A DNA stretch of 59,414 nt, taken from NCBI RefSeq assembly GCF_900100305.1, contig NZ_FNEY01000030.1, forward strand, positions 1-59,414, in the 5' to 3' direction. Positions 17,324 through 26,809 of the stretch are shown here, in pieces. A program made the position numbers and the translations under genes. How positions within the stretch are numbered: the stretch's first letter is position 1; every line of letters begins with the position of its first letter. The notes beneath the pieces were generated by a model. The model was given only the letters and a program-made list of their open reading frames with translations, was not told the DNA's origin and did not search any database. The DNA comes from Paracidovorax citrulli. Its GTDB lineage: Bacteria; Pseudomonadota; Gammaproteobacteria; Burkholderiales; Burkholderiaceae_C.

Positions 17324-19039
17324 CTAGAGCTGCGCGCCTTCCACCAGGAACTGCACTCGCCGCTCGCCCTTCCACTCGTTCACGTCGAGCCGGAACGCCA
17401 GCAGCACGCGCGCCGGCAGCGGCTCCGTGTGGCCGAACCAGATGCCGTCCACGGGGCGGCCCTGGTGCAGCAGCTTGAGCGACAGGTGGTTCTTCCCTTC
17501 GCCCACGAGGCGCTGGCTGACGATTTCCACCTCCTCGCTGAAGGTCGGCGGCGCGAAGCCCTGGCCCCAGACCTCGCGGTGCAGGGTGTCCACGAGTTCG
17601 GCGCGGCAGTATTCCGGCGAGAGCGGCCCGTCGGTGTCGAGCCGGCGCATCAGGGTCGCGGCATCCAGCCACTCCTGGGCCACCTGGGCGAACGCGCGCT
17701 CGAACACCGGGAACCGGTCCTTGGCCACCGTGCAGCCGGCGGCCATCGCATGGCCGCCGAACTTCAGGATCACGCCCGGATGGCGCTTGGCCACCAGGTC
17801 GAGCGCATCGCGCAGGTGGAAGCCCGGAATGGAGCGGCCCGAGCCCTTGATCTCGTCCTCCTTGCCCGGCGCGCTGCTGGTGGCGAACACGAAGGTCGGC
17901 CGGTGCAGCCGGTCCTTGATGCGCGAGGCCACGATGCCGACCACGCCCTCGTGGAAGTCCGGGTCCCACACGCTCACCGCGGCCGGCGGCTCGTCGTTCT
18001 CGCCGAACAGGCTCTCGGCCATCAGGAGGGCCTGCTCGCGCATGCCGCCTTCGATCTCGCGCCGCTCGCGGTTGATCGCGTCGAGCGTGCGCGCCAGTTC
18101 CGCGGCCCGGCCCGGGTCGTCGGTCAGCAGGCATTCGATGCCCAGCGTCATGTCCGCGAGGCGCCCGGCCGCGTTGATGCGCGGGCCCAGCGCAAACCCG
18201 AAATCGAAGGTCGTCGCCACGGCCGCCTTGCGGCCCGCCGCGTCGAACAGCGCCGCGATACCCGCCGGCATGTGGCCCGCGCGGATGCGCTTGAGCCCCT
18301 GCGCCACCAGGCGCCGGTTGTTCGCGTCCAGCCGCACCACGTCGGCCACCGTGCCCAGCGCGACCAGGGGCAGCAGCGGCTCCAGCTTCGGCTGGCTGGC
18401 CTTGTCGAACACGCCGCGTTCGCGCAGTTCCGCGCGCAGCGCCATCAGCACGTAGAACATCACGCCCACGCCGGCGATGGACTTGCTCTCGAAGCTGCAG
18501 CCCGGCTGGTTGGGGTTCACGATGGCATCGGCCTGCGGCAGTTCCGGGCCGGGCAGGTGGTGGTCCGTGACCAGCACCGAGAGGCCCAGCGCCTTGGCCT
18601 CGGCCACGCCCTCCACGCTGGCGATGCCGTTGTCCACCGTGACCAGCAGGTCGGCCCCGCGTTCGCGCACGCGGCGCGCGATGGCCGGGCTCAGGCCGTA
18701 GCCGTCGGCGATGCGGTCGGGCACCAGGTAGTCCACCTGGCGCGCGCCCAGCAGCCGCAGGCCGCGCACCGCCACGGCGCACGCGGTGGCCCCGTCGCAG
18801 TCGTAATCGGCCACCACGACGATGCGCCGGTCCTGCGCGATCGCATCGGCCAGCAGCGCCGCGGCCTCGCGCGTGCCCCGCAGACCGGGCGGCGGCAGCA
18901 GCCGCGCCAGCGCGTCGTCGAGCTCGTCGTGGGCGGTCACGCCGCGCGCCGCGTACAGCCGCGCGAGCAGCGGATGCACGCCCGCCTGCTCCAGCGCCCA
19001 CACGGCGCGGGGCGGAATGTCCCGGGCCACGATCTTCAT
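17324..19039 (-). CDS. recJ: Single-stranded-DNA-specific exonuclease RecJ
   Basis: This 5'-3' ssDNA exonuclease acts in recombination (RecFOR) and mismatch repair. The 571-residue product shows the DHH-family motifs VVVADYDCDGATAC (~75), VTVDNGI, VTDHHLPGPELP (DHH near 160) and, in the DHHA1 half, SVWDPDFHEGVVGIVASR and FGGHAMAAGCTV. Length matches E. coli RecJ (577). The ATG at 19039 overlaps the stop of the upstream RpfE-like gene by four bases, so the two form a coupled pair. Confidence 0.97.
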   Translation of the reverse strand: MKIVARDIPPRAVWALEQAGVHPLLARLYAARGVTAHDELDDALARLLPPPGLRGTREAAALLADAIAQDRRIVVVADYDCDGATACAVAVRGLRLLGARQVDYLVPDRIADGYGLSPAIARRVRERGADLLVTVDNGIASVEGVAEAKALGLSVLVTDHHLPGPELPQADAIVNPNQPGCSFESKSIAGVGVMFYVLMALRAELRERGVFDKASQPKLEPLLPLVALGTVADVVRLDANNRRLVAQGLKRIRAGHMPAGIAALFDAAGRKAAVATTFDFGFALGPRINAAGRLADMTLGIECLLTDDPGRAAELARTLDAINRERREIEGGMREQALLMAESLFGENDEPPAAVSVWDPDFHEGVVGIVASRIKDRLHRPTFVFATSSAPGKEDEIKGSGRSIPGFHLRDALDLVAKRHPGVILKFGGHAMAAGCTVAKDRFPVFERAFAQVAQEWLDAATLMRRLDTDGPLSPEYCRAELVDTLHREVWGQGFAPPTFSEEVEIVSQRLVGEGKNHLSLKLLHQGRPVDGIWFGHTEPLPARVLLAFRLDVNEWKGERRVQFLVEGAQL

Positions 19040-19992
19040 AGCTGCTCCTGCACGGATCGGAAGCGCACCGGCCGCAGCCTGCGGCGCAGGCGCTCCAGCA
19101 GGCCCGCGGGCGCCGTCTCCCAGGCCATGGCGCTGCGCTCGCCGCACAGCGTCAGGCGCGCCGCGCCGCCGCGCTCCACATGGTCCGCCAGGCGGGCGAC
19201 CGGCCCGGCGTCCAGCGCCTTCCAGCCCTCGGCCCAGGCGCGCCAGTCCTCGTGCAGCGCGGCATCGCGCAGCGCCCGCGGCACCTCGGGCATCGACGCC
19301 GGGGGCAGGGCGCCTTCGGGCAGCCGGCCCGCGCCGTGCACCCAGAACGCGTTCACCGGCGCCAGCCCGCGCTCGGCGCGCGCGTCGTTGAAGGGATGGG
19401 TGTAGAGCAGCATCTGCATCTCGCTGTGCAGGCGATGCAGCAGCCGCGCCTGGGCCGCATCGGGCATCCAGGCACGCACGTCGCGCTGCACCACCCGGTC
19501 CAGCGAGGCGGTGGCCAGGCCGTCGAACAGCGCCGAGCGGGCCAGCCAGCGCGTGGGCGCGTCGTAGGCCAGTTCGATGCCGTCCTCCGCGAACCAGGGC
19601 GCGAGGATGTCCATCAGCGCCCGCGATCCGGCCTCGTCCAGGCCCAGCGCGGCCGGGTCCGCCAGCATGACCTGGTCGGCCCCCACCTGCCACTGGCAGG
19701 GCGTCACCCAGGCCCAGGCCGAGCCGTCGGCCGGGCCCGGCTGCGCCGCGTGGCGCTCCCAGGCCGCCCAGGGCGTGGTGCCGGCGCGGCTGGCCGGCAA
19801 ACCCAGGTGGCGCGCCAGCGCGCGCTCGTGCGGCGGGGTGAAGTCGGATTCCTCGCCGGCATCCGTGCCGGCGGGCGACAGGCGCGCGAGCAGCCGGTCC
19901 AGGTGGGGCAGGCCGAGGCCCTGCAGGGCCTGCCGGCACCCCGGCGCCGTGCTGGCCGCCAGGGGAATGAGCAAATGGTGGATCTCCGACAT
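19036..19992 (-). CDS. RpfE/phosphoglycerate-mutase-like hypothetical protein
   Basis: The 318-residue protein belongs to a conserved betaproteobacterial family often annotated as RpfE or phosphoglycerate mutase-like, found immediately upstream of recJ. Recognisable features are the N-terminal HHLLIPLAAS, a conserved WAWVTPCQWQVGADQV, and a C-terminal FWVHGAGRLP segment that recurs in this family. No enzymatic motif is clear enough to support a reaction. Its stop overlaps the recJ start (CTATGA), so expression is coupled; whether the function is related to recombination is unknown. Confidence 0.75.
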   Translation of the reverse strand: MSEIHHLLIPLAASTAPGCRQALQGLGLPHLDRLLARLSPAGTDAGEESDFTPPHERALARHLGLPASRAGTTPWAAWERHAAQPGPADGSAWAWVTPCQWQVGADQVMLADPAALGLDEAGSRALMDILAPWFAEDGIELAYDAPTRWLARSALFDGLATASLDRVVQRDVRAWMPDAAQARLLHRLHSEMQMLLYTHPFNDARAERGLAPVNAFWVHGAGRLPEGALPPASMPEVPRALRDAALHEDWRAWAEGWKALDAGPVARLADHVERGGAARLTLCGERSAMAWETAPAGLLERLRRRLRPVRFRSVQEQL

Positions 19993-20076
19993 GGCGGGTA
20001 TTGTCCGGGATGCCACAATCGGCGCCGTCCCGGTGCCGCCAATCCCGTCGCGGCGCGGGGCCGCTTTTTCCCCACC

Positions 20077-21330
20077 ATGCAACTTCCCTACGAACTGGCC
20101 CTGGGCTGGCGCTACACCCGGGCCGGACGCGCCACGCGGCGCAACGGCTTCATCTCGTTCATCTCCGGCGTCTCCATGCTGGGCATCGCCCTCGGGGTGG
20201 CCGCCCTCATCATCGTGCTCAGCGTGATGAACGGCTTCCAGAAGGAAGTGCGCGACCGCATGCTCAGCGTGGTGTCCCACATCGAGATCTTCGCGCCCCA
20301 GGGCGCCGCGCTGCCCGATCCCGCGCTCACCATGGCCGAGACCCGCAAGAACCCCGAGGTGGTGGGCGCCGCGCCTTTCGTCGGCTCGCAGGCGCTGATC
20401 GCCCGGGGCGAGGACATGAAGGGCGCCCTGGTGCGCGGCATCGATCCGGACCGCGAAGGCGAGGTGACCGACCTGGCGGCCCGCAATGCCGATGCCGTGC
20501 GCACCCTCACCCCCGGCAGCTTCCATGTGGTGCTGGGCGTGGAGCTGGCGCGGGCGCTCGGCGTGCGCGTGGGCGATCCCGTCACCCTCATCGCGCCGGG
20601 CGGGCAGGTCACGCCGGCCGGCGTGGTGCCGCGCCTCAAGCAGATGACCGTCTCGGGCATCTTCGAATCCGGCCACTACGAATACGACTCCGCCCTGGTG
20701 CTGCTGCACCATGCCGACGCCGAGCGCATCTTCCGCCTGGAAGGCCCCACCGGCATCCGCCTCAAGCTGCGCGACCTGCACCAGGCGCCGGAGGTGACGC
20801 AGGAACTCGCCCGGTCCCTCTCCGGCGACCTGCTGATCCGCGACTGGACGCAGCAGAACCGCACCTGGTTCGCCGCCGTCCAGCTCGAAAAGCGCATGAT
20901 GTTCATCATCCTCACGCTCATCGTGGCGGTGGCGGCCTTCAACCTGGTCTCCACCCTGGTGATGACCGTGACCGACAAGCGCGCCGACATCGCCATCCTG
21001 CGCACCCTCGGCGCCAGCCCGCGCAGCATCATGGCCGTGTTCGTGGTGCAGGGCGCGCTGGTGGGCGTGATCGGCACGGCCTGCGGGCTGGCCCTCGGCC
21101 TGCTCGTGGCCTTCAACATCGACGTCATCGTGCCGGCCATCGAGCATGCGCTGCACGCCAGTTTCCTGCCCAAAGACATCTACCTGATCAGCAAGATGCC
21201 CAGCGACCCCCAGAGCAGCGACATCACCCCCATCGCGGTCATCTCCCTCGTGCTGGCCTTCGCGGCCACCCTGTACCCGAGCTGGCGCGCCAGCCGCGTG
21301 AATCCCGCGGAGGCATTGCGTTATGAGTAG
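20077..21330 (+). CDS. lolC: Lipoprotein-releasing ABC transporter permease LolC/E
   Basis: The 417-residue inner-membrane permease of the LolCDE machine releases outer-membrane lipoproteins to the chaperone LolA. It shows the N-terminal segment RNGFISFISGVSMLGIALGV, a large periplasmic domain (~50-270), and three C-terminal membrane helices (MMFIILTLIVAVAAFNLVST, SIMAVFVVQGALVGVIG, VISLVLAFAATLYPSW). LVMTVTDKRADIAILRTLG is the coupling helix that contacts LolD. A single permease gene here suggests a homodimeric LolF-like transporter. lolD follows after 174 bases containing a repeat. Confidence 0.95.
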   Translation: MQLPYELALGWRYTRAGRATRRNGFISFISGVSMLGIALGVAALIIVLSVMNGFQKEVRDRMLSVVSHIEIFAPQGAALPDPALTMAETRKNPEVVGAAPFVGSQALIARGEDMKGALVRGIDPDREGEVTDLAARNADAVRTLTPGSFHVVLGVELARALGVRVGDPVTLIAPGGQVTPAGVVPRLKQMTVSGIFESGHYEYDSALVLLHHADAERIFRLEGPTGIRLKLRDLHQAPEVTQELARSLSGDLLIRDWTQQNRTWFAAVQLEKRMMFIILTLIVAVAAFNLVSTLVMTVTDKRADIAILRTLGASPRSIMAVFVVQGALVGVIGTACGLALGLLVAFNIDVIVPAIEHALHASFLPKDIYLISKMPSDPQSSDITPIAVISLVLAFAATLYPSWRASRVNPAEALRYE

Positions 21331-21333
21331 TCA

Positions 21334-21480
21334 GGAACACCCCCCTGAGCCGCTTCGCGGCTTCCCCCCGCTCTCGCCGTGCTGCGCACGTCGGGCGGGT
21401 GGACGCAGCCCTCGCTGCGGGGCGGCCCTTGCTTGGCTGCCGCTGGACTGGGCCAAGCCGGTGTCATGGGCTGTGGGTAG
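21334..21480. repeat. Dispersed intergenic repeat between lolC and lolD
   Basis: The segment begins ACACCCCCCTGAGCCGCTTC and contains the short palindrome GCCGCTTCGCGGC and further GCGGGGCGGCCC-type blocks. I recognise this style as a repeat scattered between genes in Acidovorax, Delftia and relatives, where the wording CCCCCTGAG...CTTCCCCC recurs. It lies inside the lolC-lolD transcription unit without coding potential. Recognition is from memory; copy number cannot be tested inside one window. Confidence 0.5.
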
Positions 21481-21504
21481 CGCTTTTCGCGCTGGAGAAT
21501 CGAG

Positions 21505-22197
21505 ATGAACGCGGGGAACAACGAAGTGGTGCTGCAGGCGCGGGGCCTGACCAAGCGCTTCACCGAAGGCCGGCTCGACGTCACCGTGCTCAAGGGCGTG
21601 GACCTGTCCGTGCACGTGGGCGAGACCCTGGCCATCGTGGGCGCCTCGGGTTCGGGCAAGAGCACGCTGCTGCACCTGCTCGGCGGGCTGGACGCGCCCA
21701 CTTCCGGCAGCGTGCAGTTGCAGGGCGCGGCCTTCGACACGCTCTCGCCGCAGGAGCAGGGGCGCCTGCGCAATACCCACCTGGGCTTCATCTACCAGTT
21801 CCACCACCTGCTGCCCGAGTTCAGCGCGCGCGACAACGTCGCCATGCCGCTGCGCATCCGCCGCGAGCCTTACGCCGCCTGCCTGGAGCGGGCCGACGCC
21901 ATGCTCGCCGCGGTGGGCCTGGCCGGCCGCGTGCACCACCGGCCGGCGGAGCTGTCCGGCGGCGAGCGCCAGCGCGTGGCCATCGCGCGCGCCCTGGTGA
22001 CCCGGCCCGCCTGCGTGCTGGCCGACGAGCCCACCGGCAACCTCGACCGCGCCACCGCCGACGGCGTGTTCCAGCTCATGCTGCAGCTCGCCCGCGAGCA
22101 GGGCACGGCCTTCGTGATGGTCACCCACGACGAGGCCCTGGCCGCTCGCTGCGACCGCGTCGTGCGGCTGGTCTCCGGCGCGCTGGCGGCGGCCTGA
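21505..22197 (+). CDS. lolD: Lipoprotein-releasing ABC transporter ATPase LolD
   Basis: The 230-residue cytoplasmic ATPase powers LolC/E. All ABC motifs are present: Walker [10 protein letters not shown] (~46-54), Q-loop [17 protein letters not shown] (Phe-His-His-Leu-Leu-Pro is the LolD hallmark), signature [15 protein letters not shown], Walker [12 protein letters not shown] and the H-loop VTHD. Length matches E. coli LolD (233). The start is preceded by GGAGAATCGAG, a good ribosome site. pdxA follows after 20 bases. Confidence 0.97.
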   Translation: MNAGNNEVVLQARGLTKRFTEGRLDVTVLKGVDLSVHVGETLAIVGASGSGKSTLLHLLGGLDAPTSGSVQLQGAAFDTLSPQEQGRLRNTHLGFIYQFHHLLPEFSARDNVAMPLRIRREPYAACLERADAMLAAVGLAGRVHHRPAELSGGERQRVAIARALVTRPACVLADEPTGNLDRATADGVFQLMLQLAREQGTAFVMVTHDEALAARCDRVVRLVSGALAAA

Positions 22198-22217
22198 CGC
22201 TGCCCGCCCGACACGCC

Positions 22218-23342
22218 ATGCAGCGGGAAGCGACCGTGGACCACCGTGCAGCGCCGTCCGCATCGGCACCTGCCGCGCCGGCCGGAGGGCTTCCGCTGCT
22301 GGCGGTCACCCAGGGCGATCCGGCCGGCATCGGCCCGGAAATCATCGCCAAGGCCTTCCGCGACGCACCCGATGCGATGCGGGGCTGCTTCGTGGTCGGC
22401 GGGGTGGAGACGCTGCGCCGCGCCGCACGCTGCATCGCCCGGCCCGGCGAGCCATCCTTGCCGCTTGCGCTGCTGCAAGCCCCCGAAGAGGCGCGTGCCG
22501 TGCCGCCGCGCTGTGTACCCCTGCTGCCGCTGCCGGGCCTGCCCGGGTCGATCCCGTTCGGCGCCGTGCATGCCGAAGGCGGGCGGGCTGCGGCGGATTG
22601 CGTCACCTGGGCCGCCCGCGCCGCGCTGCGCGGCGAGATCGCCGGGCTCGTCACGGCCCCGCTGCACAAGGAGGCGCTGTCCGCCGCCGGCGTCCACCAT
22701 CCCGGGCATACCGAACTGCTGCAGGCCGAGGCCGCGCGCCATGCCGGCGTGCCGGTCGCGGACATGCCCGTGCGCATGATGCTCGCCAGCGACGAGCTGC
22801 GCACCGTGCTGGTCAGCATCCACGTGTCCCTGCGCGAGGCCATCGCGGCGGTCACGCAGGACAACGTCCTGCGCACGCTGGAGATCACGCACGCCGCGCT
22901 GCGGCGCGGCCTGGGCCGCGGCCCGCGCATCGGCGTGGCGGGCCTCAACCCGCACGCGGGCGAAGGCGGGCTTTTCGGCCGCGAGGAGATCGAGGCCATC
23001 GCCCCGGCCATCGCCGCAGCGCGTGCGCTCGGCATCGACGCGCACGGCCCCTTCGCGCCCGACACGGTGTTCATGCGCGCGCGCAGCACGCCGCAGCGCC
23101 CGGGCGAATTCGACGTGGTGCTGGCCATGTACCACGACCAGGGACTGATCCCCGTCAAGTACCTGGGCGTGGACAAGGGCGTGAACGTCACGCTCGGCCT
23201 GCCCCTGGTGCGCACCAGTCCGGACCACGGCACGGCCTTCGACATCGCCGGCCGCGGCGTGGCCGACGCATCGAGCCTCGTCGAGGCCGTGCTGGCGGCG
23301 CGCCGCCTGGCGGGTCCGGTTCCCGGCGCCGTCAGCGCCTGA
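22218..23342 (+). CDS. pdxA: 4-hydroxythreonine-4-phosphate dehydrogenase PdxA
   Basis: Oxidises 4-phosphohydroxy-L-threonine in the DXP-dependent pyridoxal-phosphate route. The 374-residue protein shows the family landmarks: [13 protein letters not shown] near the start, [48 protein letters not shown] and [19 protein letters not shown]. The metal-binding histidines fall in these motifs. The N terminus carries about 25 extra Ala/Pro-rich residues, so a later start is possible, but no ATG occurs before the core. The last codons overlap the convergent mscL gene by 11 bases. Confidence 0.96.
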   Translation: MQREATVDHRAAPSASAPAAPAGGLPLLAVTQGDPAGIGPEIIAKAFRDAPDAMRGCFVVGGVETLRRAARCIARPGEPSLPLALLQAPEEARAVPPRCVPLLPLPGLPGSIPFGAVHAEGGRAAADCVTWAARAALRGEIAGLVTAPLHKEALSAAGVHHPGHTELLQAEAARHAGVPVADMPVRMMLASDELRTVLVSIHVSLREAIAAVTQDNVLRTLEITHAALRRGLGRGPRIGVAGLNPHAGEGGLFGREEIEAIAPAIAAARALGIDAHGPFAPDTVFMRARSTPQRPGEFDVVLAMYHDQGLIPVKYLGVDKGVNVTLGLPLVRTSPDHGTAFDIAGRGVADASSLVEAVLAARRLAGPVPGAVSA

Positions 23343-23763
23343 GACTGTCGCGGATCTCGCGCAGCAGCACGATGTCCTCCGGCGGCGCGGCCGGGGTGGC
23401 GGGCGGTGCGGGCGGCGCCGCGCGCTTGAGCCGGTTGATTTGCTTGACCATCATGAAAATGATGAACGCGAGAATCAGGAAGTTCACCGCGACGGTAATG
23501 AAACTGCCGTAGGCGAGCACGGGTACGCCCGCCTTGCGCAGGGCGTCCAGCGTGGCCGGGGTGCCGGGCGGCACACTGCCGAGCACGAGAAAGAGATTCG
23601 AGAAATCCAGCCTGCCGAATACCAGCCCGACGATGGGCATGATGACGTCGTTCACGAGCGAGTCCACGATCTTCCCGAACGCGCCGCCGATGATCACGCC
23701 TACGGCGAGATCTATCACATTTCCCTTCACCGCGAACTCCCGGAACTCCTTCGCAATACCCAT
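23332..23763 (-). CDS. mscL: Large-conductance mechanosensitive channel MscL
   Basis: This inner-membrane tension valve opens on osmotic downshock. The 143-residue protein has the classic N-terminal amphipathic helix and first membrane helix ([38 protein letters not shown]), a periplasmic loop, and the second helix ([20 protein letters not shown]). A Pro/Ala-rich linker leads to the C-terminal bundle helix ([14 protein letters not shown]). Its start is preceded by GGAG. It is transcribed divergently from petA. Confidence 0.97.
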   Translation of the reverse strand: MGIAKEFREFAVKGNVIDLAVGVIIGGAFGKIVDSLVNDVIMPIVGLVFGRLDFSNLFLVLGSVPPGTPATLDALRKAGVPVLAYGSFITVAVNFLILAFIIFMMVKQINRLKRAAPPAPPATPAAPPEDIVLLREIRDSLRR

Positions 23764-23898
23764 TTCGCCTCTCCTTGATATAGCTGAAAACCCTTGCAGT
23801 ATTGCCGAGCCGCGGGGGTGATAACCCCTGGAATTAACCTTACCTGCGCCGCTACAATTTGTGATTGCTCCCCCAGCGACGACCTATTGAGGACCCCC

Positions 23899-24498
23899 AT
23901 GAGTGAAACCCCAATCGACTCCAGCAAGCGGACGTGGCTCATAGCGTCGGGCTGTGCTGGTGCGGTGGGCGGCGTGGCGACGGCCGTGCCGTTCGTGAGC
24001 ACTTTCCAGCCTTCCGAGAAAGCCAAGGCCGCAGGGGCCGCCGTGGAGGTGGACATCGCCGGCCTGAAGGCCGGCGAGAAGATCACTGTCGAGTGGCGCG
24101 GCAAACCGGTCTGGATCATCAAGCGCACGCCCGAACAGCTCGCGGCGCTGCCGGGGCTCGACCCCCAGCTCGCCGATCCCAGGTCCGAGCGCAAGCCCTC
24201 GGAGCTCACCCCCGAATACGCGCGCAACGAGAACCGCTCCATCAAGCCCGAGATCCTCGTGGCCGTGGGCATCTGCACGCACCTCGGCTGCTCGCCGAGC
24301 GACAAGTTCACCCCGGGCGCGCAGCCCTCGCTGCCCGACGACTGGAAGGGCGGCTTCCTCTGCCCCTGCCACGGCTCCACGTTCGACATGGCCGGCCGCG
24401 TGTTCAAGAACAAGCCCGCGCCCGACAACCTCGAGGTGCCTCCCCACATGTACCTGTCGGAGACCAGGCTCCTGATCGGTGAAGACAAGAAGGCCTGA
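23899..24498 (+). CDS. petA: Ubiquinol-cytochrome c reductase Rieske iron-sulphur subunit
   Basis: Carries the [2Fe-2S] centre of the bc1 complex, moving electrons from ubiquinol to cytochrome c1. The 199-residue protein has the N-terminal anchor segment (SGCAGAVGGVATAVPFV) with a KRTW twin-arginine-like start, and the cluster-binding boxes CTHLGC and CPCHGS with their Cys/His ligands. Length is standard for proteobacteria. It is first in a petA-petB-petC operon: petB begins 11 bases downstream. The intergenic TACAAT near 23855 may be its -10 element. Confidence 0.98.
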   Translation: MSETPIDSSKRTWLIASGCAGAVGGVATAVPFVSTFQPSEKAKAAGAAVEVDIAGLKAGEKITVEWRGKPVWIIKRTPEQLAALPGLDPQLADPRSERKPSELTPEYARNENRSIKPEILVAVGICTHLGCSPSDKFTPGAQPSLPDDWKGGFLCPCHGSTFDMAGRVFKNKPAPDNLEVPPHMYLSETRLLIGEDKKA

Positions 24499-24509
24499 GG
24501 GAGACGCAC

Positions 24510-25928
24510 ATGGCTTACCGCGAATTCAAGGACATCTCCCCCAACGCCTCCACGGGCGCCAAGGTCACGAACTGGCTCGAGAACCGCTTCCCCACGGCCT
24601 TCGACGCCTACCGCGTCCACATGTCGGAGTACTACGCTCCGAAGAACTTCAACTTCTGGTACATCTTCGGCTCGCTCGCGCTGCTGGTGCTGGTGATCCA
24701 GATCGTCACCGGCATCTTCCTCGTGATGCACTACAAGCCCGATGCCGCCAAGGCCTTCGAGTCGGTCGAGTACATCATGCGCGACGTGCCCTGGGGCTGG
24801 CTGATCCGCTACATGCACTCCACGGGCGCCTCGGCGTTCTTCGTCGTGGTGTACCTGCACATGTTCCGCGGGCTGCTCTACGGCTCCTACCGCAAGCCGC
24901 GCGAGCTGGTCTGGATCTTCGGCTGCGCGATCTTCCTCGCGCTCATGGCCGAAGCCTTCATGGGCTACCTGCTGCCCTGGGGCCAGATGTCCTACTGGGG
25001 CGCCCAGGTGATCGTGAACCTGTTCGCGGCCATTCCCTTCGTCGGCCCCGATCTCGCGCTGCTCATCCGTGGCGACTACGTGGTGGGCGACGCCACGCTC
25101 AACCGCTTCTTCAGCTTCCACGTGATCGCCGTGCCGCTCGTGCTGCTCGGCCTGGTGGTCGCCCACCTGCTGGCGCTGCACGACGTGGGCTCCAACAACC
25201 CCGACGGCATCGAGATCAAGGGCCCGAACGCCCCGAAGGACGAGCACGGCCATCCGCTGGACGGCATTCCGTTCCACCCGTACTACACCGTGCACGACAT
25301 CTTCGGCGTCTGCGTGTTCCTGTTCATCTTCTCGGCGGTGGTGTTCTTCGCCCCCGAGTTCGGCGGCTACTTCCTGGAGTACAACAACTTCATCCCGGCC
25401 GATCCGCTCAAGACTCCCGCGCACATCGCGCCCGTCTGGTACTTCACGCCGTTCTACTCGATGCTGCGCGCCATCACCAGCGAGATGATGTATGCCCTCA
25501 TCGCCTGCGTCGTGCTGGCGGCAGGCTTCGGCATCGTCAAGGGGCGGCTGCCGGGCTTCGTCAAGGCCGCCATCGCGGTCGTGGCCGTGGCCGCCGTCGC
25601 GCTCATGCTGTCCATCGACGCCAAGTTCTGGGGCGTGGTGGTGATGGGCGGCGCCGTCATCATCCTCTTCTTCCTGCCCTGGCTCGATCACAGCCCGGCC
25701 CGTTCCATCCGCTACCGCCCCGGCTGGCACAAGTACCTCTACGGCATCTTCGTGGTCAATTTCGTGGTGCTGGCCTACCTGGGCGTGCAGCCGCCGTCCC
25801 CGATCGGCGAGCGCGTCTCGCAGGTGGGAACGCTGTTTTACTTCGGCTTCTTCCTGCTCATGCCGTGGTGGAGCCGACTGGGCGAGCCCAAGCCGGTGCC
25901 CGACCGCGTGACCTTCGCCGCGCACTGA
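24510..25928 (+). CDS. petB: Cytochrome b of the bc1 complex
   Basis: The 472-residue membrane subunit carries haems bL and bH and both quinone sites. Characteristic segments are visible: FWYIFGSLALLVLVIQIVTG, the paired haem histidines (RYMHSTGASAFFVVVYLHMF and FSFHVIAVPLVLLGLVVAHL), GYLLPWGQMSYWGAQV and the Qo-site P-D-W-like region around PVWYFTPFYSMLRAI. The protein is longer than the mitochondrial form because of extra C-terminal helices, as usual in beta- and gammaproteobacteria. A GGGAGA ribosome site precedes the ATG. petC follows after 20 bases. Confidence 0.98.
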   Translation: MAYREFKDISPNASTGAKVTNWLENRFPTAFDAYRVHMSEYYAPKNFNFWYIFGSLALLVLVIQIVTGIFLVMHYKPDAAKAFESVEYIMRDVPWGWLIRYMHSTGASAFFVVVYLHMFRGLLYGSYRKPRELVWIFGCAIFLALMAEAFMGYLLPWGQMSYWGAQVIVNLFAAIPFVGPDLALLIRGDYVVGDATLNRFFSFHVIAVPLVLLGLVVAHLLALHDVGSNNPDGIEIKGPNAPKDEHGHPLDGIPFHPYYTVHDIFGVCVFLFIFSAVVFFAPEFGGYFLEYNNFIPADPLKTPAHIAPVWYFTPFYSMLRAITSEMMYALIACVVLAAGFGIVKGRLPGFVKAAIAVVAVAAVALMLSIDAKFWGVVVMGGAVIILFFLPWLDHSPARSIRYRPGWHKYLYGIFVVNFVVLAYLGVQPPSPIGERVSQVGTLFYFGFFLLMPWWSRLGEPKPVPDRVTFAAH

Positions 25929-25948
25929 AGCGGGCCGGAACGACGACC

Positions 25949-26704
25949 ATGAAAAAAATCATCCTCACGCTGATCGCCTCGCTCGGCTTCGTCCTGGGCG
26001 CGCACGCCGCGGAAGGCGGCATCGCCTGGGACAAGGCCCCGGTGCGCACGAACGACACGGCCTCGCTGCAGAACGGCGCCAAGATCTTCGTCAACTACTG
26101 CCTGAGCTGCCACTCGGCCGCCTTCATGCGCTACAACCGCCTGAAGGACATCGGCCTGACCGACCAGCAGATCAAGGACAACCTGCTCTTCACCACCGAC
26201 AAGGTGGGCGAGACCATGAAGGCCACCATCGATCCGCGGCAGGCCAAGGACTGGTTCGGCGCCAATCCGCCGGACCTCACCGTGATCGCCCGCTCCCGCG
26301 CCGGCCACAACGGCACCGGGGCGGACTACCTCTACACCTTCCTGCGCACGTTCTACCGCGACGACACCAAGGCCACGGGCTGGAACAACCTCGCCTTCCC
26401 CAGCGTCGGCATGCCCCACGCACTGTGGCAACTGCAGGGCGAACGCCGCCCTGTCTTCGAGGAACACGAGAGCCACGGACACAAAACCCAGGTCTTCAAG
26501 GGGTGGGAGCAGCTGACTCCGGGTACCATGTCGCCCCTCCAGTACGACGAGGCCGTGGGTGATCTCGTCAACTACCTGCAGTGGATGGGCGAGCCGGCGC
26601 AAAATACACGGGTTCGCGTCGGGGTGTGGGTGCTGATCTTCCTCGGCGTCTTCACGGTGATCGCCTGGCGGCTCAACGCGGCGTTCTGGAAGGACGTCAA
26701 GTAA
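25949..26704 (+). CDS. petC: Cytochrome c1 of the bc1 complex
   Basis: The 251-residue periplasmic haem protein passes electrons to soluble cytochrome c. It has a cleavable signal peptide (MKKIILTLIASLGFVLGAHA), the haem site CLSCH near residue 51, a conserved WNNLAFPSVGMPH region containing the sixth-ligand methionine area, and a C-terminal membrane anchor (VGVWVLIFLGVFTVIAWRLN). It is the last gene of the operon; a strong hairpin and T-run lie between it and sspA. Confidence 0.97.
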   Translation: MKKIILTLIASLGFVLGAHAAEGGIAWDKAPVRTNDTASLQNGAKIFVNYCLSCHSAAFMRYNRLKDIGLTDQQIKDNLLFTTDKVGETMKATIDPRQAKDWFGANPPDLTVIARSRAGHNGTGADYLYTFLRTFYRDDTKATGWNNLAFPSVGMPHALWQLQGERRPVFEEHESHGHKTQVFKGWEQLTPGTMSPLQYDEAVGDLVNYLQWMGEPAQNTRVRVGVWVLIFLGVFTVIAWRLNAAFWKDVK

Positions 26705-26759
26705 GCTCGGCCGCCGCCTGCAGCATCGCGCCGCCTCGTGCGGCGCATTTCGCTTTCCG

Positions 26760-26788
26760 GAGTGGACGCGCGAGCGCCCACTCTTTTT
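26760..26788 (+). terminator. Intrinsic terminator after petC
   Basis: The stem pairs GAGTGG with CCACTC and CGC with GCG across one A-C mismatch, with loop GCGA, and is followed at once by TTTTT. A GC hairpin without a T-run (GCGCCGC...GCGGCGC, around 26728) precedes it. The signal separates the petABC operon from sspA. Confidence 0.7.
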
Positions 26789-26809
26789 GATTTTTAGGAG
26801 CTTCCCACC

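Noticed and set aside
23727-25925. A 732-codon His/Glu/Asp-rich frame opposite petA-petB
   Set aside because: Antisense shadow of the bc1 genes; low-complexity composition only.
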